DNA from: Toxorhynchites rutilus septentrionalis
Lineage: Eukaryota > Arthropoda > Insecta > Diptera > Culicidae
NCBI RefSeq assembly: GCF_029784135.1
Contig: NC_073744.1
Location: forward strand, 108,233,766 to 108,297,765
Length of the DNA stretch: 64,000 bases
Reading direction: 5' to 3'
Shown here: piece by piece, positions 7,971-18,914 of the stretch
Position numbering within the stretch: position 1 is the stretch's first letter
Layout: every line of letters begins with the position of its first letter
Position numbers and translations under genes: made by a program
Notes under the pieces: model-generated
Databases searched by the model: none
What the model was told of the DNA's origin: nothing
What the model saw: only the letters and a program-made list of their open reading frames with translations

Positions 7971-10896
7971 CATCAACCTCAATCAGCACTCGTGATTACT
8001 TGACCATTTATTATCAAAACGTCCGTGGGTTACGTACTAAAACGAACGCTTTGCTTCACTCGTTGCTCTCCTGTGATTTCGACGTGGTAATTTTCACCGA
8101 AACGTGGCTTCATTCCGACATTGCGAATACCGAGTTGGCAGCTAACTATACAATCTATCGTTGTGATCGGAATTCTCGCACCAGCTCATTTCAACGCGGC
8201 GGCGGCGTTTTGATTGCTGTCAATCCCAGACTTAATTGCAAATCTGTGCATCTGTTAGACAGTTAGAACCTTGAACAAATTGCCGTACAAAGTGTTCTTC
8301 TACATCGATCGCTCTTCCTATGCTGCATCTATGTTCGTCCCAACAGCCATCTGGATATTTATACCAAACACGCCGAGTCTGTGCAACAACTTATAGATAT
8401 GGCAAAGCCTCATGTTTCAACTATCGTCGTGGGTGATTATAACCTACCAAATTTAGTGTGGAATTTCGAAGAAGACATCAACGGCCTGTTGCCACTCAAT
8501 GCATCGTCTGAACAAGAACTTGCTCTTGTCGAGTCCATTTTGTCCGTTGGACTCAAGCAAATCAACGATCTAGTCAATGTGAATGGCAAGTTACTTGACC
8601 TGGTAATCGTTAGCGATTCAGACGGTATTGAGCTGTTTGATCCACCATCTGCTATATTAAAAATCGACGATCATTATAAGCCGTTACTTTTAAAACTTGA
8701 CGTCCATTCGCCTGGCCAGATCCGCCCGCCCGGTGTTCCAGCAGCTCGCAGTGAGTATGACTTTGCACGGTGTGATTTTAACGCTATCAACGAGCGAATC
8801 GGCTCGTTGAATTGGACAGAGCTTCTTGACCTCTCTGACATTGATGCAGCCGTCTCTGCCTTCTACGACAACATATATCAAATAATTCAAGACACCGTTC
8901 CTGTTAAAAGATGTAAGCCCTCCCTAAATTTCACACAACCATGGTGGAATCCCGAACTCCGTAATCTGCGTAACCGTCTGCGAAAAGCTCGGAAACGTCA
9001 TTTCCGCTCCAAAACAGCAAATAAAACTGCTGTACAGTTGGCTGAAGCCGAGTATAGTGGTTTACATGAACTTAGCTTTCGGCAGTACATTGATAATTTG
9101 CAGAGTAGTTTCAAGATAAATCCATCATCTTTCTGGAATTTCGTAAATTCCCGAAAAGGCTCTGCACGTATTCCAGTGGACGTTACATACTGTAGTCAAA
9201 GCTCCTCTGACGCTGCTAGCTTTGCTAATCTCTTTGCGGAATTCTTCCGAACCGTTTACGAAGTCGATCAGGCTCCGACTCCGCAGGAATACATCGATAA
9301 CTTGCCGAGTTTTGATATTCGTCTACAGCAAATCACCTTCAGCCACGACGATATTTTCAAAGCCCTCTCTTCTGTTGACGCCTCGAAAGGTCCTGGTCCG
9401 GATCGAATTCCACCTTCCTTCATTAGGAATTGTGCTGCATCATTGACTATCCCTGTGAAGTTTATTTTCAATCGATCATTTCTTGACGGCGTCTTTCCTG
9501 AGTCATGGAAGCTAGCATCCATAACCCCGATCTTCAAATCTGAAAACATTCACAGCGTGGAAAACTACCGTCCAATCTCGATACTGGACTGTTTGGCGAA
9601 AGTCCTGGAAAGACTGCTACACGATAAGCTGTACACGGCAGTCCGATCGTTAATCTCGGAATTTCACCACGGGTTTATGAAGAAACGCGACACCATTACC
9701 AATCTGATGACCTTCACTAACACTCTGGTTGGTGCCATCGAGAAGCGTCGTCAAGTTGATGCCGTGTATATCGATTTCTCCAAGGCGTTCGACAAAGTTC
9801 CGCATGGTCTCGCTATCACAAAACTGAGCCGCCTCGGTCTGCCTTCGTGGATTGTTCGCTGGATAGAATCGTACCTTTCGTCCAGGAAAGCTTTCGTGAA
9901 GGTTCACGATGCCACATCGAATGCGTTTCAACTACCGTCCGGGGTTCCTCAGGGTAGTCACCTTGGTCCTCTCATCTTTATACTTTTTTTAAACGATGTA
10001 TGCGACCACCTAAGCTGCTGCAAGCTCTTGTATGCAGATGACCTAAAACTCTACCGCATTATCAAGACGACGGTTGATTGCCTGGCTCTGCAAGCTGATA
10101 TTGAACGCTTGTCATCGTGGTGTAAGATGAAAGGAATGTTGGCAAACCCAGCCAAATGCAAAATCATCACCTTCAGCCGAAGTCGAACACCGGTCACATT
10201 CGAATATTCGATGAATGAGTCACCGCTTGTGAGAGTATGCTCTATCAAGGACCTTGGGCTACTTTTAGACAGGAAATTGGGATTCAACGAGCACATATCG
10301 ATGACAGTCACTAAAGCAAACTCCATGCTTGGCTTCCTGAGAAGAAATACAGCGCAATTTGACGACGTACATGCCATGAAGTCACTGTACTGTTCTCTGG
10401 TTCGCAGCGTATTAGAGTATGGAGTGCAGATCTGGGCCCCGTATCACAGTGTGCACGTAACACGTATCGAAAAAATCCAGAAACGTTTTATAAGAAGTGC
10501 ATTACGGCGGCTCCCATGGACAAATCCCGACAATCTACCGCCTTACGAACATCGATGCGCGCTCATCGGACTCCAAACTCTGTCGAGCCGGCGTAGTTTT
10601 CTGCAAAGGCTGTTCATCTACGACGTACTAATCAACAACATCGACTGCGGCAGCATACTGCAAAATATTAATATTCACGTTCCTAACCGCCAACTCCGAA
10701 GCACTTCCTTTCTCAGAGTTCAAGTACACCGTACTACATACGGATATAACAATCCGCTAGATAGATGCTGTAGGCTTTTTAACGATGTGCACGATATTTT
10801 TGATTTCAACATAAGTAGACTAGTTTTTAAAGATAGAATTAAGAATGTCTAAATAGTCTGTGTGGTCTGTGATCAAAGATGGTAAATAAATAAATA
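7971..10896 (+). mobile_element. Non-LTR retrotransposon (CR1/Jockey group), 5'-truncated
   Basis: Inserted between CATCATATCC and TGG-AAACAAATTATG of the outer HTE-H2A linker; the empty site is seen at 62388-62412. It carries an apurinic-type endonuclease and a reverse transcriptase in one frame (8000-10852) and a short 3' UTR ending in a TAAATAAATAAAT tail. No RNase H domain and no first ORF are present. Clear target duplications were not found. Confidence 0.75.
8000..10852 (+). pseudogene. LINE ORF2: endonuclease-reverse transcriptase with one nonsense codon
   Basis: One continuous frame apart from TAG at 8264-8266. The true start is lost upstream; TTG at 8000 is only the first start-like codon. 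Endonuclease motifs: QNVRGL at the N-terminus, TETWL, GDYNLP, and DDHYKPL near 8670. RT motifs: the Y-I-DFSKAFDKVPH aspartate (motif A, about 9765), GVPQGSHLGP (about 9940) and YADD (10030-10041). The endonuclease acts in target-primed reverse transcription, nicking DNA that the RT then extends. With a single stop in ~950 codons this copy is young or recently active. It lacks RNase H, unlike the I-type element at 50.9-53.5 kb. Confidence 0.85.
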
Positions 10897-11004
10897 TCGT
10901 GGAAAACAAATTATGAAAAAATCAATTTGTGTTTTATTATTATTTTGGATTGTTTTAGAAAGCATTGAACTGTATTTCGTAAACTCTTTTTTGAAAGGTT
11001 TAAT

Positions 11005-11020
11005 GGCCCTGATAAGCGCC
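11005..11020 (-). promoter_or_regulatory. Degenerate histone 3' stem-loop of the outer element
   Basis: Reads GGCGCTTATCAGGGCC on the minus strand, with the same changed loop as at 2241. Confidence 0.4.
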
Positions 11021-11076
11021 GTGTTTTATGGAATGGTTCCAATTTAGAAAACTTAGTAATCGTGTTTTTGAAAAAA

Positions 11077-11330
11077 CAGGAAGTGGGTTATATCTATGGT
11101 ATAACCGCAAGGGTGACGTAGGACTATCGTTGATTTAGAGATCATTTGTTTGAAGTTGAATCAAAATCCATTCTGAATGAATGAATAAATGAATATTTGG
11201 GGGACTTCGAAAACGAGAGCGTTACGTTGGAGGCACAAGGTTTTATGCATCCAATATAGGATACGAAAAACCTTGTTTTGAAGAATAATCTTCAGAAGCT
11301 TTCCTGCTAACTGCACTTGATTGACAAATT
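11077..11330 (-). mobile_element. HTE-T copy 1, 3' end fragment
   Basis: Starts CAGGAAGTGGGTTATATC right after an A-run of the outer HTE-H2A, with the hairpin GGTTATA-TCTATGG-TATAACC and the TGACGTAGGACTA core at 11115-11127. Similarity to other HTE-T copies stops near 11330. Confidence 0.65.
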
Positions 11331-11622
11331 GTAACTTCCTGTCCGTTACTCGTGAGTGACTATGAGTGTTTAGCTCAAAGAGCACGATGAGAAAACCACA
11401 GGGTCGTTCTCCCAGCACTCACCGGCAGCATCAAGCTGTCAATCGGGAGCTCGGGTTTAATTTCCTAAAAGTGTTATACACACGCAACAAGGGACAGAAC
11501 CCTCAGCCGTTTTCCAACTTCCTCAAAGGCTGACGATGGCACACGCTTCCTACCAAACTAGAGCGGGCGAGGCCTGACAACTCCTTTTGAGTTCGGGAAA
11601 ACGACAAACAGAAATACGGAAA
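11331..11622. other. Unassigned sequence between HTE-T and mariner
   Basis: About 290 bases with no frame of note and no repeat partner seen in the window. It supplies the left TA target of mariner 1. Confidence 0.4.
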
Positions 11623-12090
11623 TAAAGGGTGTGTCACATCAGATTGCATCACGGAAAAAACGCTGCAGAAATTCGCCCAGTAGACCGATCCTTTTGAAAA
11701 TTTTAGACAGTAAAATAAAAACTATTAAACAACTTTTGGCATTTTCTTTTTAATCATACTTCGAGCCCAAGCCCATATGCTCGCACCTTTCTCTTTACCC
11801 CGTCCATAAGGTCCTGTACAACGTCAGGTTGTAGTTTTTTGACGTAGGACTACGTCTTTCATTTCTATACCGGGGTGTAAAATCAAAGTTTCGAAAACGA
11901 AAGCGCTACACCGGAGACCGAGATTTTGAGCGTTAATAGCTCCTAAACAACTGAACGAAATGGTATGATAAACACTTCATTCGAAAGATAAAATGCCTAC
12001 GCGTTCTATACTTGTTACTTTTTGATCCAAAAACTTGTTTCAATAGTCTTAAAATTGCTTTCAAAACAGGCTATTGAAATCACCAATCGG

Positions 12091-12127
12091 TATATAAGCG
12101 AGCGCCGCTCGGAAATCCACTCAGTTC
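12091..12127 (+). promoter_or_regulatory. TATA box plus initiator, HTE-T
   Basis: TATATAA at 12091-12097 and an arthropod initiator TCAGTTC at 12121, spaced 30 bases. The pair is conserved in five HTE-T copies although no protein frame follows. Confidence 0.5.
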
Positions 12128-12390
12128 TAATTGAACAGCAATTGGAGCATGTTGTCGCTGTTGTGGTGAAACTCTTCGTTTATCATGAAAGCGCGGATGA
12201 ACGGTGTCATCAAGAGCCTGTTTGTGCACCTTAGGCCAGAAGTGAATCCATCAGGAGGAGAGTGATGCCACAAACGGTTCCCCGGGAAGATCTCGCAGTC
12301 GCTACACACACACACACACACATACACGCGTGGGATTCTTTCCGTTTGGATGCCATTCAGCATCGAGAAAGATCCGGAAAATTATCTGCC

Positions 12391-12890
12391 AGTTCCTCTG
12401 GGAATTTAAAAATACATTCATGTGAAAAAGTTTATTTGAATGTTTTCTATCCATGTAACACTGTGACCAAATATGTTTCAAGCAAGTGCTATTAACAGAT
12501 GGTTATCGAATTAGCATTAACCACAGGTGGGCTTCCAGTATCGAGGAAAATGTGGAAATATCTAATCGTTACTGAAAATAATCAGCCAGTTCCTCTGGGA
12601 ATTTAAAATTACATTCATGTGAAAGAGTTTATTTTAATGTTTTCTATCCATGTAACACTGTGACCAAATATGTTTCAATCAAGTGCTATTAACAGATGGT
12701 TATCGAGTTAGCATTAACCACTGATGGGTTTCCAGTATCGAGGAAAATGTGGAAATATCCAATCGTTACTGAAAATAATCTGCCAGTTCCTCTGGGAATT
12801 TAAAATTACATTCATGTGAAAGAGTTTATTTGAATGTTTTCTATCCATGTAACACTGTGACCAAATACATTTAGTTTTGTGATTTTTCAA
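12391..12890 (+). repeat. ~197-bp tandem repeats of HTE-T
   Basis: AGTTCCTCTGGGAATTTAAA recurs at 12391, 12588 and 12785, giving exact 197-base steps. Each unit includes CACTGTGACCAAATA and a GGTTATCGAGTTAGCATTAACC near-palindrome. Confidence 0.8.
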
Positions 12891-13389
12891 TCAATCACAA
12901 TTAACAAGATAACTTCTGAAGATTATTCTTCCCCATCAGTAGGATATTTCCGTATCCAATATTGTATGCGCCCGCAATCGATTATTGGTCAGTCGCCGAA
13001 AGTTCCGAGCTCAGAGAGTTCATTTCCCTCTAGTTTGCCTTCAAAATTTCCATCGTAAACCACGCCTTCTCTCGATTCAATCTTTCAAACACAAAATTCA
13101 AGAACATCATGTACAAACATATCACCCGATGTCGCAGTATTCATTGCTTTCGTTTCGTTTCTTTTCATACACGGAAAGAAATTATTCATCCCAAAACATT
13201 TCTTCGTAGAATACTTTTTCACAGAAACGAACTTGAAATTTAGTTCGCATTTCAAAAATTGCACGAACTAAGAGGCTATAAGTTCATACACCAAAATATA
13301 TATTTTTATTAAGGCTCATATGGCGTCAGCCTAACGGGGCCGGGAGTTCAATATTTTGACAATGTTTGCTTACAACTATGTTAGTAATA

Positions 13390-14685
13390 AAGGGTGTGTC
13401 ACATCAAATTGCATCACGGAAAAAACGCTGTAGAGATTCGCCCAGTAGACCGATCCTTTTGAAAATTTTAGAGAGTAAAATAAAAACTATTAAACAACTT
13501 TTGACATTTTCTTTTTATTCATACTTCGAGCCCAAGCCCGTATGCTCGCACCTTCCTCTTTACCCCGTCCATAAGGTTCTGTACAACGTCAGGTTGTAGT
13601 TTTTTTGAACAGAAATCCATTTTCTCTTGAAGTCCGCCTCCGATTTGACAACTTTTGGGTTCTTCCGGAGGGCCTGCTTCATAATCGCCCAATATTTCTC
13701 TATTGGGCGAAGCTCCGGCGCGTTGGGCGGGTTCATTTCCTTTTGACGAAGGTGACCCCGTTGGCTTCGTACCACTCCAACACGTCCTTTGAATAGTGGC
13801 ACGAAGCGAGATCCGGCCAGAAGATGGTCGGGCCCTCGTGCTGCTTCAATAGTGGTAGTAAGCGCTTCTATAGGCACTCCTTAAGGTAAACCTGCCCGTT
13901 TACCGTGCCGGTCATCACGAAGGGGGCGCTCCGCTTTCCGCAAGAGCAGATCGCTTGCCACACCATGTACTTTTTGGCAAACTTGGATAGTTTCTGCTTG
14001 CGAATCTCCTCCGGAACGCTGAATTTGTCCTCTGCGGAGAAGAACAACAGACCCGGCAGCTGGAGAAAGTCCGCTTTGACGTAGGTTTCGTCGTTCATTA
14101 CCAGGCAATGTGGCTTCGTCAGCATTTCGGTGTACAGCTTCCGGGCTCGCGTCTTCCCCACCATGTTTTGCCTTTCGTCGCGGTTAGGAGCCTTCTGAAC
14201 CTTGTATGTACGCAGGCCCTCCCGCTGCTTGGTCCGCTGGACGAATGAACTTGACAAATTCAGCTTATTGGCGACATCCCGGACCGAACTTCTCGGATCA
14301 CGTCTAAACTGCTTAACTACGCACTTGTGATCTTTTTCACTGACGGAGCATCCATTTTTGCCGTTCTTCACCTTCTGGTCGATGGTTAGGTTCTCGAAGT
14401 ATCGTTTTAGTACTCTGCTGACCGTGGATTGGACGATTCCCAGCATCTTACCGATGTCCCGATGTGACAACTCCGGATTCTCGAAATGAGTGCACAGGAT
14501 TAATTCACGACGCTCTTTTTCGTTCGACGACATTTTTCCAAATTTACGAAAAATTGACAGTGAAGCATGGCCAACGTGATCTATACACTCTTATCTGATT
14601 ATAAGCGAAAGCTGAAGATATAATTCCTAAAAATTAAATTTCTACAGCGTTTTTTCCGTGATGCAATTTGATGTGACACACCCTT
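13390..14685 (-). mobile_element. Mariner (D37E type) copy 2, complete ends
   Basis: 1296 bp with TA at 13388-13389 and 14686-14687. Terminal inverted repeats start AAGGGTGTGTCACATCAAAT and match perfectly for about 44 bases. The transposase inside is broken. The related copy at 50905-51375 preserves the uninterrupted target. Confidence 0.9.
13560..14533 (-). pseudogene. Mariner transposase (D,D37E), frameshifted
   Basis: Frame 14533-13868 gives MSSNEKERRELILCTHFENP, two helix-turn-helix blocks (residues ~10-45 and ~65-110), the first catalytic aspartate in NDETYVK (residue ~149) and YMVWQAI. It stops at TAG where copy 1 has CAG. The second aspartate (WPDLASCHYSKD) and glutamate (PPNAPELRPIEKYWA) follow in the next frame. 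In copy 1 exactly 37 residues separate them, the ITmD37E spacing; here a 2-base deletion near 13742 shifts the frame. The enzyme would cut and paste at TA. Inactive. Confidence 0.85.
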
Positions 14686-15041
14686 TATGTAACCGATTAC
14701 TCGCGGTTGGCTCGAGGTTAGTATTACAAGTGTTCTCATAATTGGGATGTGGCAGTCTTCAGTGCTCTGTACGTGTGCCCGACATGGGATACTTCCTATT
14801 GGGATGCAGCTGACCGTTAATCAGCAACGACCCCCTAGTCTGCACCCCATATCTAGCGTGGTGCGTCTTTTTCGACTCGAGGAATCCAGGATAGAATGAT
14901 CACTAGCCGGTGCAATCATCAGCTCGTGTAGAGTTGTCATGAGCGGTACAACCTTTGGCTCTTGTTGAATCATCAGTGGACTGCACAACCTTCGGCCCGT
15001 GTATCTGTAAAGAGTGTGTGTATGTATTGCCGCGACTAATT

Positions 15042-16168
15042 AAAAGTTTATAGATCGTTCATGCACATTTTGCAAGTCTGATTAAATAATCCTTGGTTTC
15101 GTTCAAAGAAAACATTCTCTGAATAGAAAGAAGCTTTCTATTTTTTTTGCGTGCATGTTGGCAATTAAAGTCTGGGGAGCCGACTGCATAGCGGGCGACG
15201 TCGTACAAATGCTGACCAAAAAAATAAATACCCAAAAATTAGTTTTAGATGCAACCTTCAGCGGCACACATCAGAACCAGCAAAGAAATTTCAGCGGCTA
15301 AAACACACCATTAATTTCTCGATGTTATCACAAACTGAATGAAGGAAAAAACTAAAAGCTACACTTACACTGCACTACATATGCTATGTGTGCATGCGAT
15401 TGCATCATGCTTTCTTCTCCTCTTCTCCGCTCGTTTTATAGCTCGGGTCGCGATCGTCGCGAACAAGCAGTATTGGCCATTTGTATTGAAAGATCCAGTC
15501 AAAATTGTTGCTCCTGTGGTCGAGTGGTTAGCGTCACGCCTAACATGTCACTGCTGAATAATTCAATTTTAGTACTTGTTCAAATAGCTAATAATAGCGA
15601 ATGTTACATGAATTCAATATATAAATTGATGCGTGCACTAAATAATGATATCAAATGTGAAAAACTCTCATATCAATCGATGTTTATTTTGTTCAGAACA
15701 GAAAAAGAGGTTTATTTTATTTGCCCAATATTTTTGATGAAGCACCCATTGTCATGAAAGAAAAGCATTTTTTCCATGTCAACATACCAACACACCACGC
15801 GTTGAGTGGTGGTGGTGTGGTGTCCGATTCGCTTCTTCTACTCTACACACTGCCGGTGCTTGGGGTGAAAATGCAAGAGAAACTGTACACCATGTTCGAA
15901 CATCATGTGAAACATTGGGATTAAACATCGTATGTCCAAACATACCACGAATACAAACATGTCACATTTTCTAACATAGGTACGAAAAAATCAATGTTGT
16001 ACTCAAACACAAAACTGTGAACAGCAGCGTGGACATGTTTATTCCGGACGCAGTGTTTTTTGTGAAACATGGAAGACTATATTAACCACTGGTGAAAAAA
16101 GTTTATAGATCGTTCATGCACATTTTGCAAGTCTGATTAAATAATCCTTGGTTTCGTTCAAAGAAAAC
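15042..16168. repeat. 72-bp direct repeats flanking an unassigned block
   Basis: The same 72 bases, starting AAAAGTTTATAGATCGTTC, occur at 15042-15113 and 16097-16168 with no mismatch seen. The ~980 bases between have no clear coding frame. They include a 35-base tRNA-SINE head (TGGTCGAGTGGTTAGCGTC, about 15519-15537) without a B box. Confidence 0.6.
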
Positions 16169-16169
16169 A

Positions 16170-16500
16170 GGCTTCCAGTATCGAGGAAAATATCCAATCG
16201 TTACTGAAAATAATCTGCCAGTTCCTCTGGGAATTTAAAATTACATTCATGTGAAAGAGTTTATTTTAATGTTTTCTATCCATGTAACACTGTGACCAAA
16301 TATTTTTCAATCAAGTGCTATTAACAGGTGGTTATCGAGTTAGTATTAACCACTGGTGGGCTTCCAGTATCGAGGAAAATGTGGAAATATCTAATCGTTG
16401 CTGGAAAATAATCTGCCAGTTCCCCTTGGAATTGAAAATTACATTCAAGCGAAAGAGTTTATTTTAATGTTTTCTATCCATAAAATATCCATATAATACA
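16170..16500 (+). repeat. HTE-T tandem units, second block
   Basis: Two diverged ~200-bp units of the type at 12391, continuing into the HTE-T 3' end. They show that 15.0-16.2 kb lies inside the same HTE-T. Confidence 0.65.
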
Positions 16501-16767
16501 TTTGGGTTTGTGATTTGTCAATCAAGTGCAGTTAGCAGGAAAGCTTCTGTAGATTATTCTTCTGAACAAGGATTTCGTATCCTATATTGGATGCAAAAAA
16601 CCTTGTGCCTCCAACGTAATGCTCTCGTTTTCGAAGTCCCCAAAATATTCATTTATTCATTCATTCAGAATGGATTTTGATTCAACTTCAAACAAATGAT
16701 CTCTAAATCAACGATAGTCCTACGTAACCCTTGCGGTTATACCATAGATATAACCCACTTCCTGTTT

Positions 16768-17740
16768 TTTGAACAGAAATCCATTTTCTCTTGAAGTCCG
16801 CCTCCGATTTGACAACTTTTGGGTTCTTCCGGAGGGCCTGCTTCATAATCGCCCAATATTTCTCTATTGGGCGAAGCTCCGGCGCGTTGGGCGGGTTCAT
16901 TTCCTTTGGCACGAAGGTGACCCCGTTGGCTTCGTACCACTCCAACACGTCCTTTGAATAGTGGCACGAAGCGAGATCCGGCTAGAAGATGGTTGGGCCC
17001 TCGTGCTTCTTCAATAGTGGTAGTAAGCGCTTCTGTAGGCACTCCTTAAGGTAAACCTGCCCGTTTACCGTGCCGGTCATCACGAAGGGGACGCTCCGCT
17101 TTCCGCAAGAGCAGATCGCTTGCCACACCATGTACTTTTTGGCAAACTTGGATAGTTTCTGCTTGCGAATCTCCTCCGGAACGCTGAATTTGCCCTCTGC
17201 GGAGAAGAACAACAGGTCCGGCAGCTGACGAAAGTCCACTTTGACGTAGGTTTCGTCGTCCATTACCAGGCAATGTGGCTTCGTCAGCATTTCGGTGTAC
17301 AGCTTCCGGGCTCGCGTCTTCCCCACCATGTTTTGCCTTTCGTCGCGGTTAGGAGCCTTCTGAACCTTGTATGTACGCAGGCCCTCCCGCTGCTTGGTCC
17401 GCTGGACGAATGAACTTGACAAATTCAGCTTATTGGCGACATCCCGGACCGAACTTCTCGGATCACGTCTAAACTGCTTAACTACGCGCTTGTGATCTTT
17501 TTCACTGACGGAGCATCCATTTTTGCCGTTCTTCACCTTCTGGTCGATGGTTAGGTTCTCGAAGTATCGTTTTAGTACTCTGCTGACCGTGGATTGGACG
17601 ATTCCCAGCATCTTACCGATGTCCCGATGTGACAACTCCGGATTCTCGAAATGAGTGTACAAGATTAATTCACGACGCTCTTTTTTCGTTCGACGACATT
17701 TTTCCAAATTTACGAAAAATTGACAGTGAAGCATGGCCAA
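16768..17740 (-). pseudogene. Mariner transposase (D,D37E), copy 1
   Basis: The frame runs 17740-16982, then a TAG (16982-16984) replaces the tryptophan of the FWPD block (TGG in copy 2). It continues in the same frame through VLEWYEANG and PPNAPELRPIEKYWA until HTE-T interrupts at KWISVQK. The first aspartate lies in MDDETYVK, and D-37-E spacing is intact. An extra A after the start shifts the first codons. Three lesions: start frameshift, nonsense codon and C-terminal insertion. Confidence 0.85.
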
Positions 17741-17854
17741 CGTAATCTATACACTCTTATCTGATTATAAAACCAAAGCTGAAGATATAATTCCTAAAAA
17801 TTCAATTTCTACAGCGTTTTTTCCGTGATGCAATTTGATGTGACACACCCTTTA

Positions 17855-18914
17855 TGTGTACAAATGAAAATTTATGTAAACAAAACTTTTAATTTATTAC
17901 ACGTGTATTATGTTGGTAGTGGCGTACTATATAAATTCTATGTGTAAATACTTCTTTTACTTTTAATTTAATTCTAAACATATACTTTTCTATGTGTTTT
18001 GATATACTTTACTATTTGTGACGTCACAGTTTATGGTTTTGTATACTTGCGCAATCGTTATGTATTTGAGCAATGTGGTGTGGTCCTTAATTTGGTGTGA
18101 TACGTTGTTTATCCATATCCTTGTGTGCATATGTCTTCCTGTTTCGTCCTCTGGGACACGTCTGTCTAGGTTCGATTGTCCTTCGCAGTTGGTTGTAAAA
18201 GTTGCGGTTAGAGTGCCCGGTCTTGCTGTAAGCCAATCGCTTAAGTTTGTTGGTGGCTCTCTACACTTTCTACCTAGAAAGTTGTGGTTGATGCCTATTT
18301 TGGAGAAGACATAAAAAAGCCCACTGTGCGGACCTGTACAGTTGAGGTTAGCACTGTATCGATCGGAGACCACCACCACTCGCCCACCACATGCTCGTTT
18401 TATTTTACTTTACCTTTTTTCAGTTTTTTTTTCTTTTTCAGGTTTTCCAGGTAAGTATATAATTAATTATTTTTCAGGTTCCTATTTCTATTTTTCACAA
18501 ACTCAATTATTCTACAATTCCTTCCACCAACTGTTTCTTTATTTCTTTTATGCTACACACGACGCGCACTGCTACTCCCGTTCATAGTTCTAGGCAGAAA
18601 GACTGACCATCGCCTTTAGCCGAGTGTTCAAGCCTATTGTTGGAGGGAAGCGGAAAAAACCCAACTCCGACAATGGGTTTGTACCTTCGCTATCTGGCTG
18701 AGAGCCCTGCCTAGTGAGCGGTGTGTAGAACACTTCAAATGCGGTTCTTACTACAGCTTAAACCGACGCAGCCATCTGCCTTCGATTACCAGGGGAATGA
18801 CACGCTGCAGTATTCGCATTGTGCGCAGTTTTTGTGTGTGTAGTTTGTTGTGTTGTGATGTGGGTGTGTTGAAATGTGTCAAAGACACCATATGATATGG
18901 AACCTACCGGTTAC
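17855..18914. other. Unassigned region, non-coding as far as seen
   Basis: About 1060 bases with only short frames and no match elsewhere in the window. It is T-rich, with a pyrimidine run around 18400-18480. A GTAAGT..TTTTTCAG pair spans only ~30 bases and is too close to be a normal intron. It may be the 5' region of an unrecognised retroelement or host intergenic DNA. Confidence 0.4.

Larger units (their letters stand above)
2140..11076 (-). mobile_element. HTE-H2A copy 0 (outer, minus strand, split by several insertions)
   Basis: Minus-strand pieces of one histone-carrying element occur at 2140-2398, 5865-6221, 6511-6649, 7383-7970 and 10897-11076. The breaks are HTE-H2A copy 1 (2399-5864), a SINE (6222-6498), a TTAA MITE (6650-7382) and a LINE (7971-10896). 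Rejoining the flanks recreates sequence seen uninterrupted in other copies, for example the T-run between AACAAAC and CTTCTGC, and GAGCGTTAAAAGG across the MITE. An HTE-T interrupts at 11077. Neither terminus of this copy is seen. Confidence 0.6.
13292..15049 (-). mobile_element. I-type LINE 3' fragment, split by mariner 2
   Basis: Collinear with 50905-51375 on the same strand: 3' UTR plus the distal end of an RNase H-bearing non-LTR element. The two parts, 13292-13389 and 14686-15049, flank mariner 2; the empty TA site is seen at 51007-51008. Confidence 0.65.
11841..16764 (+). mobile_element. HTE-T copy 2, both ends, with nested LINE and mariner
   Basis: The 5' end is GACGTAGGACTACGTC after T6. 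The 3' end has TAGTCCTACGT, the TATACC..TATA hairpin, CCCACTTCCTG and T6. The interior holds a TATA/initiator pair (12091), a CA tract (about 12305-12325), three 197-bp tandem units (12391 on) and more units at 16170-16500. A LINE fragment (13292-15049), itself holding mariner 2, and an unassigned block (15114-16090) interrupt it. The uninterrupted relative is 48356-49660. Confidence 0.7.
11625..17852 (-). mobile_element. Mariner (D37E type) copy 1, split by HTE-T copy 2
   Basis: The left terminal repeat AAGGGTGTGTCACATC begins at 11625 after TA, and the right end lies at 17852 before TA 17853-17854. The two mariner parts (11625-11840 and about 16765-17852) are separated by a complete HTE-T at 11841-16764 that entered the T-run of GTAGTTTTTTGAACAG. 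The second mariner copy at 13390 lacks the HTE at this point and shows the empty site. Confidence 0.8.

Noticed and set aside
12127..12363. Frames encoding CVCVC-type peptides at HTE-T CA tracts
   Set aside because: They are translations of a CA/TG microsatellite and repeat DNA and are not conserved as proteins.
13605..13796. Plus-strand frames across the mariners
   Set aside because: Shadows of the minus-strand transposase reading.
18449..18480. Mini-intron (GTAAGT..TTTCAG)
   Set aside because: Only ~30 bases long and no coding frame on either side.
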